Source: Azolla caroliniana
Lineage: Eukaryota > Polypodiophyta
NCBI GenBank assembly: GCA_043228905.1
Contig: JBHGNT010000002.1
Span: forward strand, 13,330,001-13,394,000
DNA length: 64,000 nt
Direction: 5' to 3'
Shown: piece after piece, positions 51,724 to 63,472 of the stretch
Numbering within the stretch: the first letter of the stretch is position 1
How the letters are laid out: each line of letters begins with the position of its first letter
The notes under the pieces: generated by a model
What the model was told of the DNA's origin: nothing
The model's database searches: none
The model's input: the letters and a program-made list of their open reading frames with translations, nothing else
Made by a program: the position numbers and the translations under genes

Positions 51724-52938
51724 ATGACTTCTTGGACAAACATCCAAGTTGACGAAGTGGCGAAGTTGGTAGCTGTTGTCGAGCATATGATGAGAGCTCG
51801 TGATAATGATGCATCATTAAACAAGGCCATTGACTGGATCATTGATATAGCGGGCCAATTTGGTGGAAGAAATATTACGGATTTCCTCATTATATACAAG
51901 ATAGAGATGGCAAATGGGTTACAAGGCTGTATAAGGGAGATTCAAGCCACACAACCAACATGGGCGGGATTCGATAGGGCACTTTTGGTCGAATATATGC
52001 TTGAAGATGCATCAAGGATGACTCGACACACGTTGATGAAGTGGATCGAGAAGAAGGGGAAGAAAATAAATTCATTGAGGTTGTACAACGAATTCGACCA
52101 AATGTAAATCGTCTCTCTAGCACCGACCTGATGTTTCTCAAAGAAGATAAGGTTCTATACTTCTTAAAGGTGGTGGATGTGAACGACAGACGAGAACTAG
52201 GTAGTCTGTTAGAGGATGAAACATAACCCAATGGTCTCATAACGGATTGGGTTGAGGTAAGAAAAGCATGTGACCGACTTGACAAGCATCGTCGATGGCT
52301 AGATGATTCCGACATGGCGTGGTCGATAGTTCAAAGATGGAAGGCTCCAATAGGAACTGAGATGTCAAAGCAGATTGAGACGACCGAAAGAACAATGGAG
52401 GACAATGACGCCAGGATGAAGAAGGCTATGGATGGTGTGGCAAAGGAGGATGGTAAGTGTGTTTAGACTTCCTCCCCACTATTTTAAGAGATTTGGGCAA
52501 TGATGGATGGGGACATATCGATCAGTGGAAAAAAGGCCATCACCAAAGAATCATACCCAAACCAAATTAAGAACCAAGAGAAGGAAGGTGGTGGCAACCA
52601 AGCGAAGGTCAAAGCTGATGTGTACGATGAAGAGGCAAGGATAATTGAGGCATGCTTGATCGAGAAGGTCAATGGGTATGCAACCCATGAGTTTGAAAAG
52701 ATGGCCACGGATAACAACTTAGAGGTAGAGGTTGCTATGGACAACACAATGAAGGAGGATGACAAGTGTGCTACGACTTCCTCCCCATTATTTCAAGAGA
52801 TTTGAGCAATGGTGGACGGGGACATATCGGTTGGTGGAGAAAGGGCCATCACCGAAGAGACATACCCAAACCAAATTAAGACCCAAGAGAAGGAAGGTGG
52901 CGGCGAGGAAGCAAAGGTCAAAGCTAATGTATATGATG
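51724..52938 (+). pseudogene. gag of element K (broken)
   Basis: The ATG at 51724 opens 127 codons (MTSWTNIQVDEVAKL...IREIQATQPTWAGFDRALLVEYMLEDASRMTRHTLMKWIEKKG) that follow the H gag capsid region. A frameshift near 52060-52105 moves coding to the +52041 frame, with a TAA at 52226 (LLEDET then stop). Coding-like sequence continues to the N insertion and holds a duplicated block (52490-52938). The zinc knuckle and protease are not seen. Confidence 0.7.
52490..52938 (+). repeat. tandem duplication within gag of K (period about 309 bp)
   Basis: The block starting gggcaatgatggatggggac (52495) recurs from gagcaatggtggacggggac (52804), with similar peptides (GDISISGKKAITKESYPNQI versus GDISVGGERAITEETYPNQI). 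The second copy is cut at 52938 by N. Confidence 0.85.
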
Positions 52939-53369
52939 TGTTATCGCTAGGGGCCAGGCAATGCCCTAACTCAGGGTGTCCCCTTGAGACACTTCACCAA
53001 AGGGGTGTTGCGGTGAGATAAACTTAGACCAAACTATTAATGAAACCCCAATCGGTTACTAATCGGCAAGATCATTAGTCACAATACATGCATAAGATGA
53101 ATTACACTTAGCACAAAACGGTAATTAACGTTGATTAAGATACAGAACAACAACACTCTATTAATTATCCGCTAATGATTACAATCTAACCGGGCCCTTT
53201 TATAGGTCCTCAGTTCTAAGTACAAATTGGTGCCAACCAGCAACCGGCCACGAACCGGTCCAATTTCGGACTGGTTCGTTTCTCAAAATATCCTTCTAAA
53301 TATTATAAATAATCAGCTCCCTTTCCCATTTTGGATTTTACCCGACTCTTAAGTCTTTGCCGGCCAACA
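52939..53369 (-). repeat. 3' LTR of N (431 bp)
   Basis: On plus it runs TGTTATCGCTAGG to ccggccaaca. On minus it reads TGTTGGCCGG...CGATAACA, comparable with L (TGTTACCGG...GAATAACA), with a shared segment caccctttggtgaagtgtct in L and its close counterpart here. Confidence 0.8.
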
Positions 53370-53422
53370 CATAGCACGCCCGTGGGACAGTACCTTGTAC
53401 GTCGAATCCCACGGTTCACCCT

Positions 53423-55933
53423 TTACTCTTCTTCCAAAATGTCCAGAATGCCTTGGTCCAGGGGTTCTAAAGGCTCCTCGGGTAGTTGCTCCGTCGTCGG
53501 TTGCTGCTCTTGCTCCCACTCCTGCTGTTGTTGTTGCTCCTCTGGTTGATCCAGTTCCACTGGTTCCTCTAGTCTCTTTGGTTCTAGTTCTATTGATTTG
53601 GGCTTCTCCTACTGATGGTTTCCCGTGTGCAGGTTTCCATTTTTCGGCTGCTCCCCCAGAGTTATGTTCGGTTGGCTTCCCCTAGCTTTAGCTTCATTCG
53701 GTGCCTGCTCCGAAGACTGCTCCTCATCACTGATATTGATCGCCGCAATTCTTCTGACCACTTCTTGCCATTGTCGTTGTCGTTCATACCGCTCGAGCTA
53801 GAGTTGGGTATCCAACTGGTTGTCGTCGTGTTGTTCCACCAATCGCCTCACCGCCGCCAATTGGTCCCCGACTAATGATACGAAGTCGTCTGACAATTCC
53901 TCCCTTATGGCAACAATGTTTTCCTTGTCCAATTTATAGAAATCGTTGCCGTCCTTCCGCCGGTTCTCCGCATCCGATCATAGTAATTGTAACTCTGCTG
54001 CCTGCTTAGCCCATTGAGACCACCATTGAACCGAACTTTCTTCTACCATTCTTTTCGTCTAGTCTCTCCATGCCCGCACTAGATCACGGATTCGCCCCAT
54101 CCCCATCTTTGACTTGTTCTCCGAGGCTTGTTTTTCGTCCTTCAATTCTTTGATCAAGCTCGCGGTTGCCACTTCTTGGCTTCTGTAGTGAATGAGCTGG
54201 GTCTGATAGGTCATCTGAACTTTGTTCAGAGCCATTGTAGCGCGCTCCGTTGACTCCGAGTGCTGCTGGGTCAGCTCTACCCGTTCTTTCGCCACTTCCA
54301 CCAGTTGTTTTGCTGCTTCAACCCCGTTCCACTGTTCCTCTACCAAGGCTGCCACGGTCCGGTTAACCTCATCCCGAAGTTCCCGTAACTTCTCCTGCTG
54401 CCGGTCACTTTCGGTGATCAATTTCTTGTGTTCCGCATCCAAGTGTCTGTGATCCCGGTGCAACCGATCAAAGTCCTCCGTTTTCTGTTTCAGCCGTTGG
54501 TTGATCAGATAGCGAACATGGTCTTCCCAGTCCTTTTGTTGCCAGAGTTCTTCCTTGAGTCGCTCGATCTCTACTTCCGCCAAGCGCCGGAGTTTGTCAT
54601 TTTCCTCCAAGAGTTTTTCTTTTTCTTCCTTCAGCTGGTCATATGCTTGATGACCTTTTCTCAAGCTTCCCTTTGCTCGGCAGAGGCTGTCAAGTGCCTT
54701 CCTTTGTTCCTCCGCCGCCGCCGCTTTTTTCAATTCTCGCTCCTTGGCTCGTAAGGCTTCTCGTGCTGCCAGGTCTTCCCATAATGTGGCAAGCTCTTGT
54801 GCTGGAATTTTATTAGTATTCGGGCCTGCTTTAGTCACCGGGGTCTTATTGTTCTGTAAAGTTATCGGAGCCACCGGTTCCGATTGCTGTGGTTTTATGA
54901 ACAACTTGGCCATTTCTGTTCTGACCTTCTCTATGTCTTGCTCCATGCTCCGGATTCTTGATTGGGCCGTCTCTAATTCCTTGGTTGTGGTTAGCAACCA
55001 ATCTTCATGCGCACTCTCTTCCGCTTCTAACTAGTAGACGACCCCAACCACTTGTTCTGCTATCCATCGTAGCCATGAACTGCTGGTGCCTTGTTGTTGT
55101 GCTGGTTCTATTCATGGGATGGCTTCTTCATTGGCCATGAGCCTAGTATAGATGGTTACGTCAAGCGGCCGCTCCGGTTCTGGTTGTTGCTGTTGCGGCG
55201 GCGACACCGACAATTCAATGATCGGTTCTTGATCCACCGGTACTGCCATGTCCTGGACTGCTGATTCTACTATGTCCTGCCACACCAATTGCTCTGTCAC
55301 CGATTCTTGTTGAACCAGTTCTGACACCTTCCTTGGCTGCGGCTCCTCAAGGAGGGGTTCTAGTATAATGTCCTCCATCGGACTTGATTTCTCCCCTTTG
55401 TGGCCCTTGTCACTTATCTTTCGACGACGTAACAGAGTCTCGGTAGGCTCGTCTTCTTGCTCTTCTTCCTCCAGGGTCTTGCTATTGATTAACGTCGCCA
55501 AGGGGTTCTGCCCCTGCGGTTTGTACGGTTGCTGTTCTGCTTGTTGTTCCGTCTGGCACAGCTTGATTTTCAAAGGTCTCACTGGGGTGTACACCGATGA
55601 CTCCTTCTCTACCGGACGCTTCCGATTAGGCCGCTCCTTCACCTTTTGTAAAGTGCCAGCCTCCTTCCAGTCTATCGCCTGGGTAGCCAGGAGTTGCTGC
55701 CGTTTTGAAGCTGTTTTGGGGGTCGATTCTATCGGTCTTCCCTGCTTCCTTTGTTTCATGGGTTCCACCGGTGGTGCTAACAGAGTGAGCCATTGCGCTA
55801 CCGCTGTCCACATATTTTTGCCATCTTTTATTGAGACGATGGCAGTGCTCAGGCTGTCGGCGATCATTACCGACCAATCCACCTGTACTCCCTCGTAGGT
55901 GGCTATGATCAAGCCGGCTCTATTCCTAGGCAT
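53423..55933 (-). pseudogene. long accessory ORF of N: uncharacterised coiled-coil protein
   Basis: One minus-strand frame of 837 codons from MPRNRAGLIIATYEG (55933) to TAA at 53423, broken only by in-frame stops (about six: TGA at 55112, TAG near 55036, TAG at 54059, further ones near 53980, 53800 and 53612) and no frameshift. The N-part (IATYEGVQVDWSVMIADSL; MWTAVAQWLTLLAPP) matches the ORF in L. The middle (55750-55150) is basic then acidic and low complexity. 54997-54059 is a long coiled coil rich in E, K, Q and L with heptads (EEKEKLLEENDKLRRLAEVE). The tail is Gln/Glu-rich. I do not recognise the family. The position between pol and the 3' LTR resembles the extra ORFs known in some Tat-lineage Ty3 elements. 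Confidence 0.75.
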
Positions 55934-55935
55934 AG

Positions 55936-56016
55936 TGTAAAGAATAGCGTGCGGAAGCAATAGAAAACCGAACACAAAAACGCAGGTATAATGGAAAGCT
56001 TGGACACACAGTACGC

Positions 56017-56082
<66 letters not shown>

Positions 56083-56367
56083 ATACACACAAACTCAATT
56101 AAAAAATAATAGTCAATCTGTACATTGTATATGTTCAGTGAACACTTTTATACAAGTCCATACGGACTCACAGAAGTACAATGTACTTCAATGCTCACAC
56201 AAGCGTCTGACACTAACTATGAGACATTAACTACCTACTAGTCTAGGTTGCTACTAGGCTTCCGGTTACTGATGGATCCGGCTAACTGGCTCCCCAGCTC
56301 ACCGGCTCACTGATCCGGCTCAGGCTTATTCAGCCGATCTAGATTCAATTGAGCTTGTCGCGCAACA
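55936..56367 (-). repeat. 3' LTR of copia M (432 bp)
   Basis: It runs from TGTAAAGAATAGCG to cgcgcaaca and matches the LTR of C (gcggaagcaatag, taatggaaagcttgg). It contains a (GA)n run of about 29 units at 56021-56078. Confidence 0.85.
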
Positions 56368-56989
56368 CTCCCCCTCAAGCTCAACATGAGGTTGGATCGT
56401 AGTGTTAGTCTCCATGGCAGCCGATCCTTCCACCCGGCTCCTTCTGGCGTCACTCCGCCTCGCTCGTGCTCCTCGTCCAGTCCGGTCCCATTTGCTGCGA
56501 CCCTTCTGTTTCTGCGCACCTCGACCTCCTTGGTCGGCTTGTCTGCTCAATAGGCCCAAATCAGCTCCCTCGCTGTTGTGACTTCAACGCTTGTTGATTC
56601 ACCGATTCCTTTGGGTTGGCGTCGACTTTTGCTGCCCTCTCGTCCTCTTGGCCTTGAATTGATCCAGTTCTTCCGAATCCATCTATTGAACCGAATCGAC
56701 TATCTCCGAATAATTCCACCTCTTGTCCGAATCGGTCGCTCTCGATTCGTCTTCTAGTTCCAGGCCCTTCACCACATCGGACCATGTCCGGGTCTTGGCC
56801 TTCTTCTTCTGGTCGGCTCTATCCTTCTTGACTCTACCGCCGATGCCACTTGTTCCGACTTGTTCGGATGTGTCAACTTCCTTTGTCGACTCGACTCCTT
56901 TCTTCTTCTTGTCTCTCCCTCTGTCAGTTCTTCCCTCACCGGTGCAATCGACAGTTTCTTTGCCTTTGCCCATTCCGGTGTCTTCTCCC
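56368..56989 (-). other. 3' untranslated internal region of copia M
   Basis: It starts at the LTR with ctccccctcaagctcaacatg. The rest is CT-rich with overlapping meaningless frames on both strands, as in copia C 8175-8689. A second ctccccctcaagtgtgg tract at 56994-57010 marks the end of coding homology. Confidence 0.5.
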
Positions 56990-56999
56990 TTTCTCCCCC

Positions 57000-58272
57000 T
57001 CAAGTGTGGAAGTGCTGCAACTTGTCCGATCTGAGCGGTTTGATGAAGATGTTGGCAACTTGCTGATCCGTAGGAACATACCGAAGTTCAAGTTCACCGC
57101 TTAGCACACGCTCATGCACGAAGTGGTAGTGCACTTCTATGTGCTTTGTGTAAGCATGGAATATGAGGTTCTTGGCGAGCTGCATGCTGCTTATGTTGTC
57201 ACAGTAGATGTTGAACACCATGCATTTCGGTGAAGTGCTGCAACTTGTCCGATCCGAGCGGTTTGATGAAGATGTTGGCAACTTGCTGATCCGTAGGAAC
57301 ATACCGAAGTTCGAGTTCACCGCTTAGCACACGCTCATGCATGAAGTGGTAGTGCACTTCTATGTGCTTTGTGTGAGCATGGAATATGGGGTTCTTGGCG
57401 AGCTGCATGCTGCTTGTGTTGTCACAGTAGATCAGGATCGGGGTGGGCACCTCGATCCGCAGGTCTTGCAGCAGTCGTTGAAGCCAAATGGCTTCACAGG
57501 TGGCAATGGTAGCGCCCCGATATTTAGCCTCAGTGCTTGAAAGGGCCACTGTTGGCTGCTTTTTGCTGCTTCACACAACAACCGCGCTACCAAGGGAAAA
57601 CATATAGCCGGAGGTGGATCGGCAATTTGATGCATCGCCGGCCCAGTCCGCATCATTGTAGCCGACTAGCTCTTCGGTTATACCATGCTCCACAGTCGGC
57701 TTCTGCATATTTTGGCTGATCACCGATGTCGGGTCGGGTGATTGTTAAATATATAAGCCTTCCGATGATTTGTCGGAACCGCTTCTCATCGCAGGCCGGT
57801 CTGGAGTTGGGATGGATCTTCTGGTTCCGGTCTAGGGGTGTGGAGATCGGTTGACATTCCGTCATGCTGAACTTGTACAACATATTACACACATAGTGTC
57901 TCTGTGAGAGCAATATGCCATCGGGGGTTCGGATCACCTTGATCCCAAGGAAATAGTGAAGGTCCCCCAGGTCCTTCATCTCAAATGCGTCCGACAGCTG
58001 GGCTTGACTCGGCTGATTTCATCGAGTCCGGGTCCGGTGATGACAAGATCATCAACATACAGCAAGATGCAAACCGAACCGTCCGGACCTTGCCGGATGA
58101 ACAACGAAGAGTCAGACTTGGACGCCGCAAACCCCATCTTACGCAATCGGTGCGTGATCTTCGCATTCCAGGCTCCGGGGGCTTGTTTCAAGCCTTAAAG
58201 GGACTTCTTCAGCCGGTATACCGCCGACTTGTTCATCCCCGACTGGAAACCGGGGGGTTGGGTCATAAAGAC
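57000..58272 (-). pseudogene. RT and RNase H of copia M
   Basis: The minus strand shows the QPPGF region at 58260, LKQAPGAWNAKITHRLRKMG, KSDSSLFIRQG, the catalytic LYVDD near 58055, DLGDLHYFLGIKVIRTPDG, LIYLTITRPDIG, then RNase H (ALSSTEAKYRGATIATCEAI, AHTKHIEVHYHF). The frame changes near 57980, 57720 and 57600. A stop lies near 58194 where Tyr-Gly is usual. About 223 bp of RNase H are duplicated in tandem. Confidence 0.85.
57009..57431 (-). repeat. tandem duplication of about 200 bp in RNase H of M
   Basis: gaagtgctgcaacttgtccg begins both at 57009 and 57232. Copies span about 57009-57208 and 57232-57431 with few differences. A 23-bp linker lies between them. Confidence 0.9.
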
Positions 58273-58691
58273 TGTTACCGGCCGACAAGGAGTCCAAAAT
58301 ACGGAGTGAAGGAATTAATTAAGAATGGTTGTAAATAAGCATAGTGTGGACGGACGGACTGGAAACGGTATGCCGTTCCAGATCCGGACGGATCCCGAAT
58401 AGGTGCGATAGGCACCGTTTTGTACTACGGGCCGGAAACCTATTTAAAGACCCGGACCCCATTGTAATCGCAGCGGATAATTAATAGAGCGTATGGTGTT
58501 TATACTTCTGTGTTGATTTCCGTTCTGTACTTACTGTTATATCTTACGCGTGTAATTAACAATAGCGCTCTAATCGTGTAACCTACTTAAGTCGGTGTAA
58601 TCGTTGAGTCATAATCCTATGCCGTAATCACCCTTTGGTGAAGTGTCTCCGTGACACCTTGTGTTAGGCCTTGTCCGGTCAGAGAATAACA
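58273..58691 (+). repeat. 5' LTR of L (419 bp)
   Basis: TGTTACCGGCC to gagaataaca, with TGTTA/TAACA inverted ends. TATA-like cctatttaaaga near 58438-58449. Confidence 0.85.
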
Positions 58692-58694
58692 CAG

Positions 58695-58712
58695 TTTTGG
58701 CGACCACGATTC
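58695..58712 (+). other. probable primer-binding site of L
   Basis: The sequence ttttggcgaccacgattc lies 3 nt after the LTR, where the primer tRNA should pair. Cognate tRNA not assigned. Confidence 0.5.
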
Positions 58713-58744
58713 CTGCTTTCTCGCAGCGAACGACGGCTTAATGG

Positions 58745-60600
58745 ATGACTAGACCAACGCACGACCTGGTTACATACCGAGCTCGACGCCTCGCCGAACG
58801 GCAAAGACGGCGTGAGACTTTCCAGCAAGCAGCGCACGAAATTCGCTCGGATCGTTCGTTCTCCAACGAGATCCGGAGAGTCGCGGAGGAATCTCTTCGG
58901 TTACAGCAAACTCGCGACCAGGACGACGGAAGCGGTCTAAGTAGTCTCCGGGAAACCGAACGCCTCCTCGAGGCGCTGGCAAGCGGACAAAACGAGGCAG
59001 AAGCCTTTTCAGCCTACGAATCGGATTCCGAAGGGGGATACAGCGTGCACACGAACTACCGGAGCAGCAACAATACCCCCGACGGCCCGGAGGACGACGG
59101 GTCGGATACCGTGCCGACTCCAGAACCGGAACTGTTCGACCAGGGCTATCCGGAACCGCAAACGGAAGCCGTCAACCCACCAACACCGGAAGTGGAAGAA
59201 GCAAAGCCACCGACACCAACGAAAGAGCCGGCGAAGGTACCGGAAGAAGAGCCGGTGAAGGAACCGGAAAAAGAACCGGAAAAAGCACCGGCAAAAGAAC
59301 CGGAAGTGGAACCGGAGAGAAAACCGGAAAGATATCAACAAACGCCACTAATACTGGACGACGACATGCCGTTCCAATACTCAAAGTATCGCGATGATCC
59401 GGACGCGGAAGCGCATGTTCATGCCTTCGAGCAGACATGGGAAGCAAATCACGCATCCCAGTGAATGACACCGGAGGAAGAAGAACGCTCGAAGATAGCG
59501 GAATTCGGGGTCACATTGGAAGGACCAGCGACACGATGGCGGCGGACGCAGGACCCGGCGACCATCATAACCTTTGCAGAATTAAAAGCAAAATTCTTGC
59601 ATTTTTTCCACAAGGAGGTCGACCAGACGACAATGGTGGGCCTGTTTTATACGATCCAACAGGAGGCAGGGGAAAGCATTCCCCAATTCGTCATCCGTTT
59701 CCAACGAATGCATAGCCAGCTTGCCCGTGCACCCCCGGAGGAGGAATTACGGACGATATTTTTAAACGCACTCCGGGAACCGTTACGCACGGTGTGTAGG
59801 TAATCGACTTTCGAGGAAGCACCATTGACCAGGTCATTGACCGGGTCAGAGAAATGGAAAAGTCAAGCTCATGGCTTACACTGGGAACACTGCAACGGGC
59901 ATTACCCACCGATGAAGATCTCCGGTTCCGGCAGGCAATTCAATGCACAATCTGCTTGAATGCCGGACACTCGGCAGTGGAGTGCACCATGCGAACCCAG
60001 TGTGTGATTTGTCAATCCAAGAGTCATACAACGGACCGGAGCGAGTATAACCTGTTAAACCGACAAGCACCACCCGTCCGACGGATCGAGCCAAGAAGCA
60101 GCCGAGACGAAGATGACGATCGTTGGCAAAGAATGAACCGGTACCGACCGGCACAGGATGTTCGGTACGGAGACAGACAAGAGAATGATGGCCGGTATGG
60201 GGATCGGCATGATAACTATGACCGGTATGAGCGATCGGACCGTTATCGGGAGTCCAACAGACGACACGAGCAATACGACAGAGACCATTCCCCTGGTTAC
60301 TGAAGGCACCAGGAGGACTACGGCCGATTTTACGATCCACCACGACCGGACTACCGAAATAAAAATAAGAATAATAAGAAACGTAATTTCAAGAAAGGTG
60401 GTCACACTAGGGACCCGGAACATGGAACCCCAAGGAGCCAACCGGCACAGAACGCACCACTCACTACGGGACCGACTCCGACTACCAGCAATGCTGAATC
60501 CAGCAATACCCGTAAAGAGTACTGCTACTATTGCAAGCAGGAAGGCCACTACAGTAACCAGTGCCCGGCAAAGAGCTACGATAAACGACCAACAGTTAAT
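58745..60600 (+). pseudogene. gag of element L
   Basis: It starts at ATG 58745 (MTRPTHDLVTYRARRL). The first 240 codons include a Pro/Glu/Lys-rich repeat region (about residues 150-200: EPEKEPEKAPAKEPE). TGA at 59462-59464 precedes the capsid-like region (GPATRWRRTQDPATIITFAELKAKF; QFVIRFQRMHSQL). A frameshift near 59800 is followed by VIDFRGSTIDQVIDRV. Zinc knuckles: CTICLNAGHSAVEC near 59946-59987 and CYYCKQEGHYSNQC near 60525-60570. A third candidate, CVICQSKSHTTDRS, lacks its last Cys. RD/DRY-rich sequence lies between (60110-60300). Confidence 0.8.
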
Positions 60601-63082
60601 ATGGTGGTTCCGGAAGTGGCGGATGTACAGCAAGTAACCACACGGTCGAAAGGCATGGCCAAAGAGTGGGAAACACAAGAGGCCATACGAAAACAGGCGA
60701 CGGAATGGGTGAAGGAAGCCAATGAAAGGAACGTCGCGGACGCGGAACAGCAAAAGGCGAATACCATAGGGAGTGTCGGCGGTAGCCACGCAGAAAACGA
60801 GACATGGCAAGCACTGCAAGAATGTCAGATCACGTTGCCATTAGGAAGACTCTTGCAGCTCGTGCCGCGATTTACGGAAGGACTAAAAACAGTCATGACA
60901 GACGGTATAGCCCCACCGGCACCAGTCCTCTTCTCGAATCCGGAGGAGGGACCGACGGTGGTGGACACTAGTAGTCCGGTGATTACAGCTATTGTCAAAG
61001 GGCACGAACTTCCCGGCACAGTAATCTATGGAGGTTCCGGGGTGAACGTAATAAGCCTCCGCACGTGTGATTCCTTGGGTATACATGAATGGGAGCCATG
61101 TCCGTTCTGGCTACGGATGGCGGATACGAGCTCTGTACAGCCGACGGGCATAATACGGAAATTGGAAGTCACCATAGGAGGTCACACATTTCACATCTCG
61201 GCTGTAGTGCTGTAGCTACAGGCGCAAGGCGCGTACCCACTGTTGCTGGGGCAGACCATGGTTGAAAACAGCACACATCAAGCAAAATTGGCGGAAAAAT
61301 ATGATTACCTTCCGGCGCGGAAAAGCCAAGGTCCGGGTACCGACCCAACCACGGACGAGCAACGGTAAGGAATGCACACCGCTGTATGCGGAATGCCTGA
61401 ACATGCTTGAAGGGTTGGCGGACGACGAAGAAGCCCAGTACTTGGAGGAACACCCGAAGATCGTACCACTCTTCGAGATTGACGTAGCTGAAGCCGTAGC
61501 GCCATACTTGCCGCAGCGGGACGAAACCGAAGCCGAACCAGACAAAGATGCGATTCAGGAATTACGGCAAGCACAGGAAGCGTTGGAACGGGAAATGGCC
61601 GTTTCCCAACGGGTAAAAACATCCCAGCTCGACGAAGTGAACCTAGGAAGCAAAGACGAATCAAAGCCGGTACACATCGCCAAAGAAATGAAGCCGGAAG
61701 ATAAAGCGGCGATGATCAAACTTCTCACGGAGTTTCGCGACGTATTCGCCTGGTCATACGAAGACATGCGAGGGCTGGACCCTCAATTATATCAGCATCA
61801 GATCCACTTAGGCAAGGACGCGAAACCAGTGGCGCAAAGAAATTACCGAATGAACCCCAACTACGCCGCGAAAGTGAAGGAGGAAATCGACAAACTCCTA
61901 AGAGTGGGCTTCATCCGGCCGGTAAAGAAAGCGACGTGGCTGAGCCCCATCGTCGTCGTCCCAAAGAAGAACGGTAAAATCCGCGTGTGTGTAGATTACA
62001 GGAAACTAAATGCAGCCACAATTACGGATGCATTCCCTCTTCCGTTCACGGATGGAGTACTGGATGCCGTCGCCGGCCATGAAGTTTATAGCTTTTTAGA
62101 CGGGTTCAACGGATACAATCAAATCCGGATGCACCCTGACGACCAGGAGAAGACAGCGTTCGTCACCGAATGAGGGGTGTTTGTGGCCGTAGTAATGATG
62201 TTCGGACTAAAAACGGCACCAACAACTTTCCAGCGAATCATCATGGAGATCTTCGGCGAATACATTCCAGCCTTCATGCAGGTTTTCCTGGATGACTTTG
62301 CCGTCTATAGCCGGGAAAAAGACCATTTGCAGTACCTACGGTTATGCCTTGAAAAGTGTAGGTTATACCGGCTAAGCTTAAACCCAGCAAAATGCATCTT
62401 TGGGGTGTCAAGTGGAATCTTACTGGGACACATTGTAAGTAAGGAGGGCATTGCGGTCGACCCGGACAAAGTAAACGCGATACTAGGGGCACCGGCGCCG
62501 AAAACGGCCAAAGCACTAAGCCGATTCTTAGGACAGATCCGGTGGCACAGCCGGATGCTCCGTCACTTGGCTGACTTGGCTACACCATTACACACCGCGG
62601 TACATCGGACACCGTTCCAATGGACAGATATGGAGGATAAGGCATACAATGCCCTGAAGGTACTTTTGTCGCAAGCACCCGTCGTGCAGCCTCCGGATTG
62701 GAGCAGGGAATTTCATGTGTTCGTTGACGCTTCCGACATCGCTATCGGCAGCGCCTTAATGCAACTTACGGAGCCTAAATGGTACCGGCCGGTATATTAC
62801 GCCAGCCGGAAGCTGTCCCAAGCGGAGAAGAACTATTCGACGACGGAACGGGAGGTCCTGGGCATGATCTACAGTGTCACAAAGTTTCGGCATTACCTAT
62901 TGGGAAGGAAGTTCTATAAAGGACCGATGCCAAGTAACCCGTTTATGCAGCCCACCGGCACTATACCGGGAACGGTACGGATGGAAGAAAAAGACGACGG
63001 GGAACCCATAGCAGAGGCGAAGGAAGACACGGCAACCCGTAAGGAAAACGGTAAGGGTCCGAAGGGACCTACGGATGTGTAA
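60601..63082 (+). pseudogene. pol of element L: protease, RT, truncated RNase H, no integrase
   Basis: The protease-like region near 61027 has YGGSGVNVIS, where the family has D-G-G-S-G, so the catalytic Asp is lost. A TAG at 61213-61215 and a shift near 61260 separate it from RT (61262-63082). RT motifs: PVKKATWLSPIVVVPKKNGK, CVDYRKLNAATI, FLDGFNGYNQIRM and catalytic FLDDF near 62289. TGA at 62171-62173 replaces the Trp expected before GVF. RNase H starts (FVDASDIAIGSAL; STTEREVLGMI) but after LLGRKF the frame switches to an unrelated 54-codon tail and ends at 63082. The second half of RNase H and all of integrase are missing. Confidence 0.85.
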
Positions 63083-63102
63083 GATCACATACCGTCATTA
63101 AA

Positions 63103-63134
<32 letters not shown>

Positions 63135-63472
63135 AGAAAAAGAAATCATTAAAAATCGAGGTATGAACGGACGTGAAAGCAAGGAGCGAAAAGGTACGTA
63201 GTGGGCATTTAAGAGCCGCCACATCACTTAATACTAATTTGGTACACGACGTGCGCATGCTCGAAAAAGGCGCCAAGACGCACAGAGAAAAAGCAGAACG
63301 CATGGAGACCTTTTCATTTCGCGAGCCAAGAAGCACAGAAGCACCAAGGCGGTGGAAGCTTAGCAAACGCGAACTTGCACTCAGAGAACCCCCACGTTCG
63401 GAACTCTCTCTCTCTCGCTCTCACTCTCATCACCACTCTACCTCGCCATCTTTCCTCGACCTCGAAGCAGAC
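63083..63472 (+). other. spacer between pol and accessory ORF of L
   Basis: It contains an almost pure A/G tract (63102-63145) and a pyrimidine-rich leader with tctctctctcgctctcact just before the ATG. No gene is seen. The tract resembles an internal polypurine tract. Confidence 0.5.

Larger units (their letters stand above)
51279..52938 (+). mobile_element. Ty3 element K, 5' part, interrupted by N
   Basis: 5' LTR end, primer site and a decayed gag related to H, ending at 52938 where N is inserted. The rest lies beyond the window because N, M and L are nested inside. Confidence 0.75.
52939..55935 (-). mobile_element. Ty3 element N, 3' part with accessory ORF, inserted in K
   Basis: A minus-strand element whose 3' LTR (52939-53369) matches the LTR of L in ends and internal words. 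It is preceded on the minus strand by a long accessory ORF (55933-53423) homologous to the ORF at 63473 in L. It is interrupted at 55935 by copia M, so gag and pol lie beyond the window. Confidence 0.8.
55936..58272 (-). mobile_element. copia element M, 3' part, inserted in N and interrupted by L
   Basis: A minus-strand copia with 3' LTR 55936-56367, a 3' untranslated stretch with a purine tract (56368-56990), RNase H and RT up to 58272, where L is inserted. Its LTR is of the family of copia C. Its 5' half lies beyond the window. Confidence 0.85.

Noticed and set aside
60055-60819. 254-codon minus-strand frame opposite gag of L
   Set aside because: Shadow of the gag region, hydrophobic because it is antisense to Arg/Asp-rich codons; no family resemblance.
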